A DNA stretch of 64,000 nucleotides from Bordetella genomosp. 13 (GTDB taxonomy: Bacteria; Pseudomonadota; Gammaproteobacteria; Burkholderiales; Burkholderiaceae_B). The notes under the pieces are model-generated. The model saw only the letters and a list, made by a program, of their open reading frames with translations, ran no database searches and was not told the origin of the DNA. The DNA is taken from the NCBI RefSeq assembly GCF_002119665.1, contig NZ_CP021111.1, positions 2,914,001 through 2,978,000 on the forward strand, in the 5' to 3' direction. Shown here piece after piece: positions 35,144 to 42,508 of the stretch; position 1 is the first letter of the stretch, and the number at the start of each line of letters is the position of its first letter. The position numbers and the translations under genes were made by a program.

Positions 35144-35662
35144 TCAGGTCCCTTCCCGCGGCAGGCGGCTCATGCAGTATTCGTGGGCGCGCTTCAGCTC
35201 CAGCCCGACCAGCCGCGCGGAAATGCCGAAGCGGCTGGCGACCTCGCCATGCGACAGGTTCTCCACCCGGATGGCCAGGAAAATGGCGCGCCGCCGCGGC
35301 GGCAGCGTGCCGATGATGTCGGCCAGCGCATCGATGTCGCTGCGCGCGGCCGCCACCTCGGCGGGGCCGGGCGCGGGATCCGGCAGGTCGGCAAGCAGCG
35401 CGTCCAGCTCGTCGGCGTCCATGTAGCGCTTGTCGCGCTGCAACCGGTCCAGCGCCAGGTTGGTCGCCATGCGCAGCAGATAGGCCGAGGGATTCTGCAC
35501 GGGCCCATTCTGTTCGTTGCGCTGTTCCAGGTGCACCCAGGTGTCGTGCAGCGCATCGTTGGCCAGGTCGGCCGAACCCAGCCGCCAGGTCAGGCGGCGC
35601 TTGAAGTCGTCGTAGCGCGCGGCAAGCAGATCGCGCAGTGCGAACAGGCCTGATGCGCTCAT
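35144..35662 (-). CDS. ECF RNA polymerase sigma factor, FecI type (VreI-like)
   Basis: A 172-residue sigma-70 family protein. Region 2 is ALRDLLAARYDDFKRRLTWRLGSADLANDALHDTWV ... NPSAYLLRMATNLALDRLQRDKR, and region 4 is ALADIIGTLPPRRRAIFLAIRVENLSHGEVASRFGISARLVGLELKRAHEYCMSRL. This is the FecI-like iron/surface-signalling subgroup. Start at 35662. Stop and the anti-sigma start are one base apart (TGACATG). With the STN gene and FecR gene it forms a complete three-gene surface-signalling system. Confidence 0.92.
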   Translation of the reverse strand: MSASGLFALRDLLAARYDDFKRRLTWRLGSADLANDALHDTWVHLEQRNEQNGPVQNPSAYLLRMATNLALDRLQRDKRYMDADELDALLADLPDPAPGPAEVAAARSDIDALADIIGTLPPRRRAIFLAIRVENLSHGEVASRFGISARLVGLELKRAHEYCMSRLPREGT

Positions 35663-35705
35663 CGGACACCGGCCCCCGCTGCCGCCTGGTACTGCGCGTT
35701 GCCGC

Positions 35706-36374
35706 TCATCGTACGTTCCCTCGCCCGCCTGCCGGTTCGTCGTTGTTCGAAGATTCACTGCGCCCTTGCGGGCATGCGCCGCCTTCGCGGGGCTGCACCA
35801 GCAGCACGAAGGGGCGGTCCGGACTGGCAGGTCCGCGCCCCACCTGCACCCGGGAAAGCGCGCGCAGGATTGCCGCGTCGCGCGCGGCATCGCCGGTCGT
35901 ATCGAGCAGCCGCGCCTGGCGCACCGCCCCGGCCGGATCGACCTGCAGGCTGAGCGCCAGCCGATAACTGCCCAACGCCAGCGTCGGCTCGGCGCACAGC
36001 GCCCGCTGCACGCGCGATTGCAGCAGGCCGCCGTAGCTGGGCTGCGCCGACGGTCCGGCGGGCTCGGGTTGCCGCTCCGCCAGCACATAGGCGTCGGGTG
36101 CGACGTGACGCGCCTGCAGCCCCGTGCCGCGCAACATGGCGCGCAGGGCTTCGTCGGCGGAGTACTGTCCCTGCACGACGGCCGAGATGCGCCCGACCAC
36201 GAGCTCGGAGGGATAGAACACCGACACGCCGGTAAGCGCGTCGAACTGCGCCAGCGCCTGGCCGAGCGGCTGCGAGGAAATGCGCATGGCCTGTCCGCCC
36301 GCCTGCGCGACGCAGGCCAGGGTGCACCACAGCGCCGCCTGGACGGCTCGAAGCGCATGGCGCCGTACGGTCAT
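35706..36374 (-). CDS. STN-domain signalling protein lacking a beta-barrel (VreA-like), TonB-C-like tail
   Basis: A 222-residue periplasmic protein. A signal peptide (to about residue 28) is followed by an STN secretin/TonB short N-terminal domain (36-98, SSQPLGQALAQFDALTGVSVFYPSELVVG ... YSADEALRAMLRGTGLQARHVAPDAYVL) and, after a Pro-rich linker, a TonB C-terminal-like domain (113-195, SYGGLLQSRVQRALCAEP ... RLALSLQVDPAGAVRQARLLDTTGD). There is no receptor barrel. P. aeruginosa VreA has the same STN-without-barrel design beside a sigma and anti-sigma pair. It starts the surface-signalling operon, 43 bases upstream of the sigma gene. Confidence 0.85.
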   Translation of the reverse strand: MTVRRHALRAVQAALWCTLACVAQAGGQAMRISSQPLGQALAQFDALTGVSVFYPSELVVGRISAVVQGQYSADEALRAMLRGTGLQARHVAPDAYVLAERQPEPAGPSAQPSYGGLLQSRVQRALCAEPTLALGSYRLALSLQVDPAGAVRQARLLDTTGDAARDAAILRALSRVQVGRGPASPDRPFVLLVQPREGGACPQGRSESSNNDEPAGGRGNVR

Positions 36375-36453
36375 GTGGCTAGGTGGGTAGAGATCAGGCT
36401 CGCACAAGCCCGCCGCCCTGGGCGAGTTCAGGGCGGCAGTGTAGGCAGGGGTA

Positions 36454-36471
36454 GTGACGGTTCCGTGACAG
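36454..36471 (-). promoter_or_regulatory. Candidate PHO box upstream of the vreA-like gene
   Basis: Minus-strand sequence CTGTCAC-GGAA-CCGTCAC, against the consensus CTGTCAT-N4-CTGTCAT, 80 bases before the start codon at 36374. It would place the signalling operon under PhoB, as reported for the P. aeruginosa vre genes. Confidence 0.55.
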
Positions 36472-36609
36472 CTTGCGACTGTGACGGACTTGCGTACGGA
36501 AAGTGACACTGACTTGTCACCACCCGAGGCCGGGCCGCGCGTACACTTTCCCGCAACAGGATCGCCGTCAGCCGCACCGGCTGGCGATCCGCCTCGATAA
36601 GGAGTCGCC

Positions 36610-36978
36610 ATGTCTGACCTCCCCTTACGCGCTGCCAGATTCCTTCTTGCGCTCGGGCTGGCGCTGCCCGCCGCCGTCCTGGCCCAGTCCGCGGCCCCCG
36701 CCCGCCAGGCCGACTCGTCCGCCTGCGTGGACGTCGAAGTCGCCGGGTACCGCAGCCTGTCCTACGACTGCCTCAGCCAGCAGATGGCGCCCCGCCCGCG
36801 CGCGCCGCACGAGAACCCGGCGCTGGCGTCCGAAGACGTGGCCCGCATGCCGTCCAATCAATTGGGTCTGTTCAATCGCGCGGCCACCAGCAACCGCATG
36901 GGCAACAACTTCGGCAAGTCGGCCTTGCCGCAACGCCCGCCCAACCCATCGTTCCAATCGCCCCTGCCCACGCGCTGA
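36610..36978 (+). CDS. Small secreted hypothetical protein
   Basis: A 122-residue exported protein divergent from the vreA-like gene. AAGGAG precedes the ATG. The signal peptide ends near residue 25 (FLLALGLALPAAVLAQ). The mature part has two cysteines (SACVDVEVAGYRSLSYDCLSQQ) and a low-complexity Asn/Pro/Arg tail. It shares the intergenic PHO-box region with the vreA-like gene. No family was recognised. Confidence 0.55.
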   Translation: MSDLPLRAARFLLALGLALPAAVLAQSAAPARQADSSACVDVEVAGYRSLSYDCLSQQMAPRPRAPHENPALASEDVARMPSNQLGLFNRAATSNRMGNNFGKSALPQRPPNPSFQSPLPTR

Positions 36979-37068
36979 GCGCGTTTCGGCAACGATCAAG
37001 GGCCGCGCAAGCGGCCCGATTCATTGATGCTGCGGTATCGCATGCCGCCCTGAACGCGGCGGTTCGCT

Positions 37069-37533
37069 TCAGGTCGCGAAATCCAGCTTCAGGCGCAGCA
37101 CCATGGGCTGCCGCATGTCGGACGGCGGCGGCTCGGAAAGAGGCTGCGCGGTGAGGACGGTGCGCAGGTCCTGGTCGGACTGCGCATCGCCCAGCGTGTC
37201 GAACGTCACGCGTTCGACCACGCCCGCGTTGCTGACCCACACGCGCACGATCACCGGCGCGGCGGGCGAGCCGTTGCTTTCCAGCACACGCTGCTGCATG
37301 CGCTCGTGCAGCCGCACCACCGCCTCGTTGGCGGGGTCGGCCAGCCAGGCCTGGAACTGATTGCTGACCAGCTGCGCATAGCTGATCCAGTGCTGCGGCA
37401 CGGCGGCCTGCGCCTGCACGGGTGCGGGCGGCGCCAGCGCCAGGCCCAGGCCCAGCGCGCCCGCCGCGGCGCCCCACATGCGGCGCCAGAACGGCGTGCG
37501 GGACGTCTTGGCGGAAGTGGCGTCTTCATGCAT
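37069..37533 (-). CDS. Second TonB C-terminal-domain-like protein
   Basis: A 154-residue protein. An N-terminal basic segment and single hydrophobic stretch (WGAAAGALGLGLALAPPAPVQA) look like a signal or anchor. The C-terminal about 100 residues (VSNQFQAWLADPANEAVVRLHERMQQRVLESN ... VIVRVWVSNAGVVERVTFDTLG) resemble a TonB-C/TolA-type domain without the usual proline-rich spacer. It has GGAGA before the ATG. It may interact with the ExbBD system of the nearby TPS cluster. Family assignment is tentative. Confidence 0.55.
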   Translation of the reverse strand: MHEDATSAKTSRTPFWRRMWGAAAGALGLGLALAPPAPVQAQAAVPQHWISYAQLVSNQFQAWLADPANEAVVRLHERMQQRVLESNGSPAAPVIVRVWVSNAGVVERVTFDTLGDAQSDQDLRTVLTAQPLSEPPPSDMRQPMVLRLKLDFAT

Positions 37534-37584
37534 GGCGTATCTCCAGAGATTATGTTGCGGGGTGGCCGATACGAACGGCGGCCA

Positions 37585-38403
37585 TCAGCCGCAGATCACC
37601 CCGACCGAAAGCGTGGCCGCGCGCGGCGCCTGGGCCTGCATGGGACCGAGCTGCGGCTGGTCGCTTTCGGTGAACGCGACGCCTTCGCGCCGCAGGAATG
37701 ACTTGACGTGGGTTGCCGACACGGCCTTGACGCGCGTGGCGCCCGTGGCGCCGCTGGCCTGCGCGGCGCTGAGCGCCACGCGCCCGGACGGGCGGCCGTC
37801 CAGCGAGAAGCGCTCGACGACCACGCCCAGCATCAAGCCCGCCGCGCCCAGCACGGGGCTGCCGCTGGCCCCGGGCCGCACGGACGAGATCAGCGACAGG
37901 TCTTCGCTGACCGGGTTGCCGGGCTCGGCAAAGGCGTTGAACAGGGTGCGCGCCCGGTCGGGCATGCGCTGCAGCACGTTGTAGCCTTCGGCGAACACGG
38001 CCTGCCGGCCCGCCTTGATCTCGGGCCCCGCCACGAAAGTGGCCGCCAGATAGGGTTTGAGGGTGGTCTTCAATACGGCCAGGTCCAGGCCCGCATCGCT
38101 GGGGCCCTGCGTGGCCCGAACGACGCGGCCGTCCTTCACCACGAAGATAGTGCCGCAGTCGGCCACGGCGTGATGCGCGGTAAGCACGTCGCCCGCGGCA
38201 TTGATGAACACGCCCGTGGCATGGGCTTCGAGGCTGCCGATGACCGGCGTCGCGCGGGCCGCGAAACCCATGGCCAGCAGCGCGGCCAGGGCCGTCGCCA
38301 TGAACCCGGGCCGGCGTATCGGGGAATTGCGCACCGCGGTTGCCATATGCATGTTTTTGTGTACGTCGGCAACGATGGGCTGGAAAGAATAGGGATGTGC
38401 CAT
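37585..38403 (-). CDS. Trypsin-like serine protease (exported)
   Basis: A protein of up to 272 residues with a chymotrypsin-fold protease domain. The catalytic triad is visible as H78 (TAHHAVAD), D107 (GLDLAVL) and S180 (PGASGSPV). A signal-like segment around residues 33-52 (GFMATALAALLAMGFAARA) predicts export. The true start may be an in-frame ATG at 38352 or 38346; none has a convincing site. There is no PDZ domain. It is co-oriented with the TonB-C-like gene (gap 51 bases). A role in processing the exoprotein or anti-sigma factor is possible but not shown. Confidence 0.7.
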   Translation of the reverse strand: MAHPYSFQPIVADVHKNMHMATAVRNSPIRRPGFMATALAALLAMGFAARATPVIGSLEAHATGVFINAAGDVLTAHHAVADCGTIFVVKDGRVVRATQGPSDAGLDLAVLKTTLKPYLAATFVAGPEIKAGRQAVFAEGYNVLQRMPDRARTLFNAFAEPGNPVSEDLSLISSVRPGASGSPVLGAAGLMLGVVVERFSLDGRPSGRVALSAAQASGATGATRVKAVSATHVKSFLRREGVAFTESDQPQLGPMQAQAPRAATLSVGVICG

Positions 38404-38627
38404 TGCCGGGCCGTGACAGAGAGACGGTTGAAAAAGCCTGGCTCCGCCCGGCTGCTCTGGTGTCTAGACGATTGGCGGCGGCCGGATATACCGTTTGTCA
38501 TCAAAAATTCATGATACGAGCGTTGAAAATGGAGACCCATTCGGGTTGTTCCTGTCATGCCGCCGCTGCATCATTCAAAGGTCCCGTTTCCCTGATGCCG
38601 CGCATCATCTCCGGAGCGCGCTGCCCC

Positions 38628-39248
38628 ATGTACTACGGCGAACGATTCAACAGCTGGAGCCACCTGATCGGACTGCTGCTTGCGGTGGGCAGCGCCATCG
38701 CATTGATGCCGCGCGTGGTCGCCGAGTCGGGCGACACGTGGCATGTGGTGGCCTGCGCCGTGTTCGCCGCCGCGGCGATCGCCGCCTACGCGGCCTCCAC
38801 CATCTATCACTGCAGCCGCGGCGCACGCAAGGCATTCTGGGAACGCGTCGACCACTGCACCATCTACCTGCTGATCGCCGGCACCTATACGCCACTGGGC
38901 CTCATTCCGCTGCAGCGCAATTGGGGCGATGTGCTGGCCGCCACGGCATGGGCGCTGGCGGCGCTGGGCATCGCGCGCGAGATCCTCGGCCGCAAGCGGG
39001 CCGCCACGCCGGCCGTGGGCCTGTACGTGGCAATGGGCTGGCTGGGCCTGCTGATGGCCCTGCCCATCGCGCAGCATGTGCCCACCCCTGGCCTGACCTG
39101 GCTGGTGGCGGGCGCCGTGCTCTACACCGTGGGACTTATCTTCTATCGGAATCGCTCCGGTTGGGTCCATGCGCATGGCGTCTGGCACATCTTCACCATC
39201 GCCGGCACCGCCTGCCATTTCGTGATGGTGTGGACCTTCGTGCCGTAG
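38628..39248 (+). CDS. Hemolysin III family membrane protein (PAQR/YqfA type)
   Basis: A 206-residue heptahelical membrane protein of the HlyIII/AdipoR family. It opens with the classic GERFNSWSHLIG sequence and contains the STIYHCSRGARKAFWERVDHCTIYLLIAGTYTP block and the C-terminal WVHAHGVWHIFTIAGTACHFVMVW with conserved His residues. The start at 38628 fits the family length; another ATG (38595) lies upstream. Family members are putative zinc-dependent hydrolases or receptors; the hemolysin name is historical. Confidence 0.88.
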   Translation: MYYGERFNSWSHLIGLLLAVGSAIALMPRVVAESGDTWHVVACAVFAAAAIAAYAASTIYHCSRGARKAFWERVDHCTIYLLIAGTYTPLGLIPLQRNWGDVLAATAWALAALGIAREILGRKRAATPAVGLYVAMGWLGLLMALPIAQHVPTPGLTWLVAGAVLYTVGLIFYRNRSGWVHAHGVWHIFTIAGTACHFVMVWTFVP

Positions 39249-39259
39249 CGCGCCTGCCT

Positions 39260-39282
39260 GCGGGCGGCCACGCACCGCCCGC
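39260..39282 (+). terminator. Terminator-like hairpin after the hemolysin III gene
   Basis: GCGGGCGG / CCGCCCGC with a seven-base loop, 12 bases after the stop, followed by TATTTG. Confidence 0.5.
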
Positions 39283-39410
39283 TATTTGCACAGAAGCAGA
39301 AATTCGTTAGAGGCCGCGGCAGCGCCTCCTAGAATCCTCGGTTCCCTGCGGCCCCGCTCCTCATCCCGATGAGGCGGGACCGCGTCCTCCGACTACCGAG
39401 AACCGATTCG

Positions 39411-40433
39411 ATGCGCATCGCCGACCTGCTGTCCCGCCGTCCCGCCGCCCTGTTCGCCGCCGCGCTGGCCCTATGCGTGGGCAGCGCCGCCGCCCACGCC
39501 GAAGGACGCATCCGTATCGCGCAGCAGTTCGGCATCGGCTACCTGGTGCTGGACGTGGTGCGCGACCAGCAGCTGATCGAGAAGCACGGCAAGGCGGCTG
39601 GCGTGGACATCCAGGTGGAATGGGCCCAGATCTCGGGCGCCACGGCGATGAACGAGGCGCTGCTGGCCGGCAACCTGGACATCGTGTCGGCGGGCGTGCC
39701 GCCCGCGCTGACGCTGTGGGACCGCACCGCCGGCCGGCAGAACGTGAAGCTGGTGGCGGCGCTGGGCTCGCAACCCAACTACCTGCTGACCAACAACCCG
39801 GCCGTGAAATCCCTGGACGACCTGGGCGCCAAAGACCGCATCGCCGTGCCGGCTGCCGGCGTGGGCTTCCAGTCGCGCACGCTGCAGATCGAGGCGGCCC
39901 GCCGCTATGGCAAGCCGCAATTCAAGCGCTTCGACGACATCTCGGTGTCGCTGCCGCACCCCGACGCCACGGCCGCGCTGATCTCGGGCGGCCTCGAAGT
40001 GAACGCGCATTTCTCCAGCGCGCCCTTCTACTACCAGGCGCTGGCCGGCAATCCCGACGTGCGCAAGCTGATCAGCTCCTACGACATCGTGGGCGGCCCC
40101 GCCACGTTCAACGTGCTGTACACCACGCAGAAGTTCCACGACGCAAACCCCAAGACCTACCGTGCGCTGTACGCCGCGCTGGCCGAGGCCGCACAATGGA
40201 TCCGCGACCACAAGGCCGAAGCCGCCGACACCTTCATCCGCGTGCAGAAGTCCAAGCTCGCGCCCGAGCTGGTGCGCAAGATCGTGGAAGACCCGGAGAA
40301 CGACTTCACCATCGTGCCGCAGCGCACCGCGGTGTACGCGAACGAACTGCATGAGGTCGGCGTGCTGAAGACCAAGGCCGCTTCGTGGAAGGACTACTTC
40401 TTCCCCGAGATCCACGACCAGCCGGGCAGCTGA
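39411..40433 (+). CDS. ABC transporter substrate-binding protein, NMT1/sulfonate-nitrate type (orphan)
   Basis: A 340-residue periplasmic binding protein of the NMT1/SsuA/TauA family. Signal peptide (LLSRRPAALFAAALALCVGSAAAHA), then GRIRIAQQFGIGYLVLDVVRDQQ, ISGATAMNEALLAGNLDIVSAGVPPAL, LDDLGAKDRIAVPAAGVGFQSRTL and the late GGPATFNVLYTTQKF. The start at 39411 gives a clean signal; an in-frame ATG at 39369 would lengthen it by 14 residues. No permease or ATPase gene of this type is adjacent, so it is an orphan in the window. Substrate is unknown. Confidence 0.82.
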   Translation: MRIADLLSRRPAALFAAALALCVGSAAAHAEGRIRIAQQFGIGYLVLDVVRDQQLIEKHGKAAGVDIQVEWAQISGATAMNEALLAGNLDIVSAGVPPALTLWDRTAGRQNVKLVAALGSQPNYLLTNNPAVKSLDDLGAKDRIAVPAAGVGFQSRTLQIEAARRYGKPQFKRFDDISVSLPHPDATAALISGGLEVNAHFSSAPFYYQALAGNPDVRKLISSYDIVGGPATFNVLYTTQKFHDANPKTYRALYAALAEAAQWIRDHKAEAADTFIRVQKSKLAPELVRKIVEDPENDFTIVPQRTAVYANELHEVGVLKTKAASWKDYFFPEIHDQPGS

Positions 40434-40572
40434 GGTCCGCGGCTGCGCACGACGAAGCGGGCTTTCCGCGACAAAGCCGGGGCGCCGCCGCAAAGAAGGG
40501 TTACCGTCGCATTTGGCCGCTACAATTTTCAGCCCGGCCGCACGGCCTACCCTTCCCTCGCACGCAGGCCCC

Positions 40573-41481
40573 ATGACGTCCACCCACAAATCCGCACGGC
40601 CGGCATCCGACAACGACGCGCCCCCGCAGGCGGCCGCGCTGCCCGCCACGCGAGGACGCATCCAAAGCCTGCTGCCCACCATGGGTCCGGTGGCCCAGCG
40701 CATCGGCGAGTTCGTCATCAACCATCCCGACGAAGTGGTGCACATGTCGGTAAGCGAGGTGGCCGAACGCACCGAATCCAGCGAAGGCAGCGTCATCGGG
40801 TTCTGCAAGATGCTCGGCGCCAAGGGGTTCCAGCAGCTGAAAATCCTGCTCGCGCAGGAAATCGTGCAGCCCGTGCAGTACATCCACGAAGACCTCTCGC
40901 CGCAGGACAGCGTCGATGCCGTGGTGGGCAAGATATTCAACAGCAACATCCAGACCCTGCAGGAAACCGCCTCGCTGCTCGACCGCGGGGCTTTGTCCAA
41001 GGCGGTGCGGCTGCTGAAGCAGGCCTCGCGCATCGAAATCTACGGCATCGGCAGCTCGGCCACCATCGCCGAGGACGCCTATTACCGCATGCTGCGCATC
41101 GGCCTGAACGCGGTTGCGGTCACCGACTCGCACATCCAGTCCATCAGCGCTTCGCGCACCGGTCCCGACGTGGCGACGCTGACCATCTCGCACTCGGGCA
41201 GCAGCTACGAAACCGTCCTGGCCACGCGCCTGGCCAAGGAAGCCGGGGCGCATACCGTCTGCATCACCAACTTCGGCAAGTCGCCGATCCAGCCCTTCGC
41301 CGACGTGCTGCTCTACACCATGGCGCGCGAAACGCGCTTTCGCACCGAGGCCATGACCAGCCGGCTGGCGCAGCTGGCCATCATCGACACGCTGATCGCC
41401 TGCCTGGCGCTGACCGACTACGACACGTCGGTGGCGACGCTGAAAAGCACGTTCGACGTGCTGTCGCTCAAGCGCTACTGA
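40573..41481 (+). CDS. RpiR-family transcriptional regulator
   Basis: A 302-residue regulator with an N-terminal helix-turn-helix (RpiR type, about 35-105: PVAQRIGEFVINHPDEVVHMSVSEVAERTESSEGSVIGFCKMLG) and a SIS sugar-phosphate-binding domain (about 130-260, IEIYGIGSSATIAEDAYYRML ... TISHSGSSYETVLATRLAKEAG). SIS-domain regulators usually sense phosphosugars. The ATG at 40573 is preferred to a TTG 60 bases upstream. It precedes the convergent HAD gene, beyond which lies the phn operon, and may regulate the latter. Confidence 0.88.
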   Translation: MTSTHKSARPASDNDAPPQAAALPATRGRIQSLLPTMGPVAQRIGEFVINHPDEVVHMSVSEVAERTESSEGSVIGFCKMLGAKGFQQLKILLAQEIVQPVQYIHEDLSPQDSVDAVVGKIFNSNIQTLQETASLLDRGALSKAVRLLKQASRIEIYGIGSSATIAEDAYYRMLRIGLNAVAVTDSHIQSISASRTGPDVATLTISHSGSSYETVLATRLAKEAGAHTVCITNFGKSPIQPFADVLLYTMARETRFRTEAMTSRLAQLAIIDTLIACLALTDYDTSVATLKSTFDVLSLKRY

Positions 41482-41499
41482 TCCGCATCCGGCGGCCTT

Positions 41500-42336
41500 T
41501 CATGCCGCGGCGGCGGACGTCCGCGGCAGCTCGCGGCGCGCCGCGACGGCGCATCGCATCAGTTCGCCTACGGTCGCCGCGTCGGCGTGCGCGCTGCCGC
41601 CCACCAGCACATAGCGCAGCCCGGCCCGCACCGCCCCCAGCGCATCGGTATCGGGGTTGTCGCCGATCACCACCACCCCGCCGGTCTCCCGGCCCAGGCG
41701 CCGCAGGCCTTCCTGGAACATGGCCGTCTCGGGCTTGCCGACCACGTGCAGCGGCGCATCGGCCGAGCAGGCCAGCACCGCCTGCAGCAGCGCGCCGGTC
41801 TCGGGCACGATGCGTCCCAGCGGCCCCGGATGCGTGGCGTCCGTGTTGCTGACCACCAGCCGCGCGCCGCGCGCCAGCTCCTGCGTCACCCTCTCCAGCG
41901 CGCCATAGCCGAAGCGCTTGTCCAGCGCCAGCATCACGATGTCCGCGCCCTCGTCGACCATGCGGCAGCCCAGGTGCGCGGCATAGCGCTTCAGGCCCGC
42001 CGATGCGCACATCAGCACACGGGCGTCGGGATGGCGGTCGCGCAGGTATTGCACCGCGACCTCGCCGGCCAGCACCAGTCGTTGCGGATCCACGCGCAGC
42101 CCGGCGGCGCGCAGCCGGCGCGCGAGCTGCGACGACGTATGGGTCGAATTGTTCGACACCACGACGTAGCGGTCATGGAAGACGCGCAGCAGTTCGGCCG
42201 CGCCCTCGATGGCCTCGTGCTCGCGTATCAGCGTGCCGTCCAGGTCCAGGATCAGGCCGGGATGACCGGCGTTCCAGGGTTCGGCGGGCGGCGTCGCGGG
42301 CAAGCGGGTCAGGGTGCGGGCAAAAAGAGAGGTCAT
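41500..42336 (-). CDS. HAD-IIA family phosphatase (NagD-like)
   Basis: A 278-residue hydrolase of the HAD superfamily, subfamily IIA. Motif I is LILDLDGTLI (the DxDGT aspartates), motif II lies in VVVSNNSTHTSS, a capping domain follows (about 90-200), and motif III/IV are VGKPE and VIGDNPDTDALGAVRAG. Relatives include NagD, p-nitrophenyl phosphatases and phosphoglycolate phosphatases. It is divergent from phnD and convergent with the RpiR gene, and may dephosphorylate an imported organophosphate; that is inference. Confidence 0.88.
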   Translation of the reverse strand: MTSLFARTLTRLPATPPAEPWNAGHPGLILDLDGTLIREHEAIEGAAELLRVFHDRYVVVSNNSTHTSSQLARRLRAAGLRVDPQRLVLAGEVAVQYLRDRHPDARVLMCASAGLKRYAAHLGCRMVDEGADIVMLALDKRFGYGALERVTQELARGARLVVSNTDATHPGPLGRIVPETGALLQAVLACSADAPLHVVGKPETAMFQEGLRRLGRETGGVVVIGDNPDTDALGAVRAGLRYVLVGGSAHADAATVGELMRCAVAARRELPRTSAAAA

Positions 42337-42383
42337 GGAAACGAGGATCGGCAGCGTAAGCCCGGCATTCTAATTGAATAACG

Positions 42384-42411
42384 CTCAATCGAATCCAATT
42401 TTTTAATTGAG
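42384..42411. repeat. Inverted repeat in HAD-phnD divergent promoter region
   Basis: CTCAAT at 42384-42389 and ATTGAG at 42406-42411, with flanking AATTGAAT/AATTTT copies, in an AT-rich island between divergent genes. It is a candidate regulator site, for example for the RpiR protein. Confidence 0.35.
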
Positions 42412-42414
42412 TAA

Positions 42415-42432
42415 ATTTCATTTGCCTGTCAT
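42415..42432 (+). promoter_or_regulatory. Candidate PHO box upstream of phnD
   Basis: Plus-strand ATTTCAT-TTGC-CTGTCAT, a perfect second half-site and a 5/7 first half-site with the right 4-base spacer, 77 bases before the phnD start. It is consistent with PhoB control. Confidence 0.5.
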
Positions 42433-42508
42433 CTTCGCTGCCCAAACTTGCGTCCGAAGCGATCCACAACACGCGCCCCGTGCGCCCTTCCGCAAGGACT
42501 TCCGAACC

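Noticed and set aside
35139..35669. 176-codon minus-strand frame near the sigma gene
   Set aside because: Out-of-frame shadow; the sigma-factor motifs lie in the frame of 35144-35662.
38495..39310. 271-codon plus-strand frame over the hemolysin III gene
   Set aside because: Alternate frame of the hemolysin III gene; the real frame carries the family motifs.
42407..42508. Upstream start for phnD
   Set aside because: It would put 34 residues with no signal character before the clear signal peptide and overlaps the PHO-box candidate.
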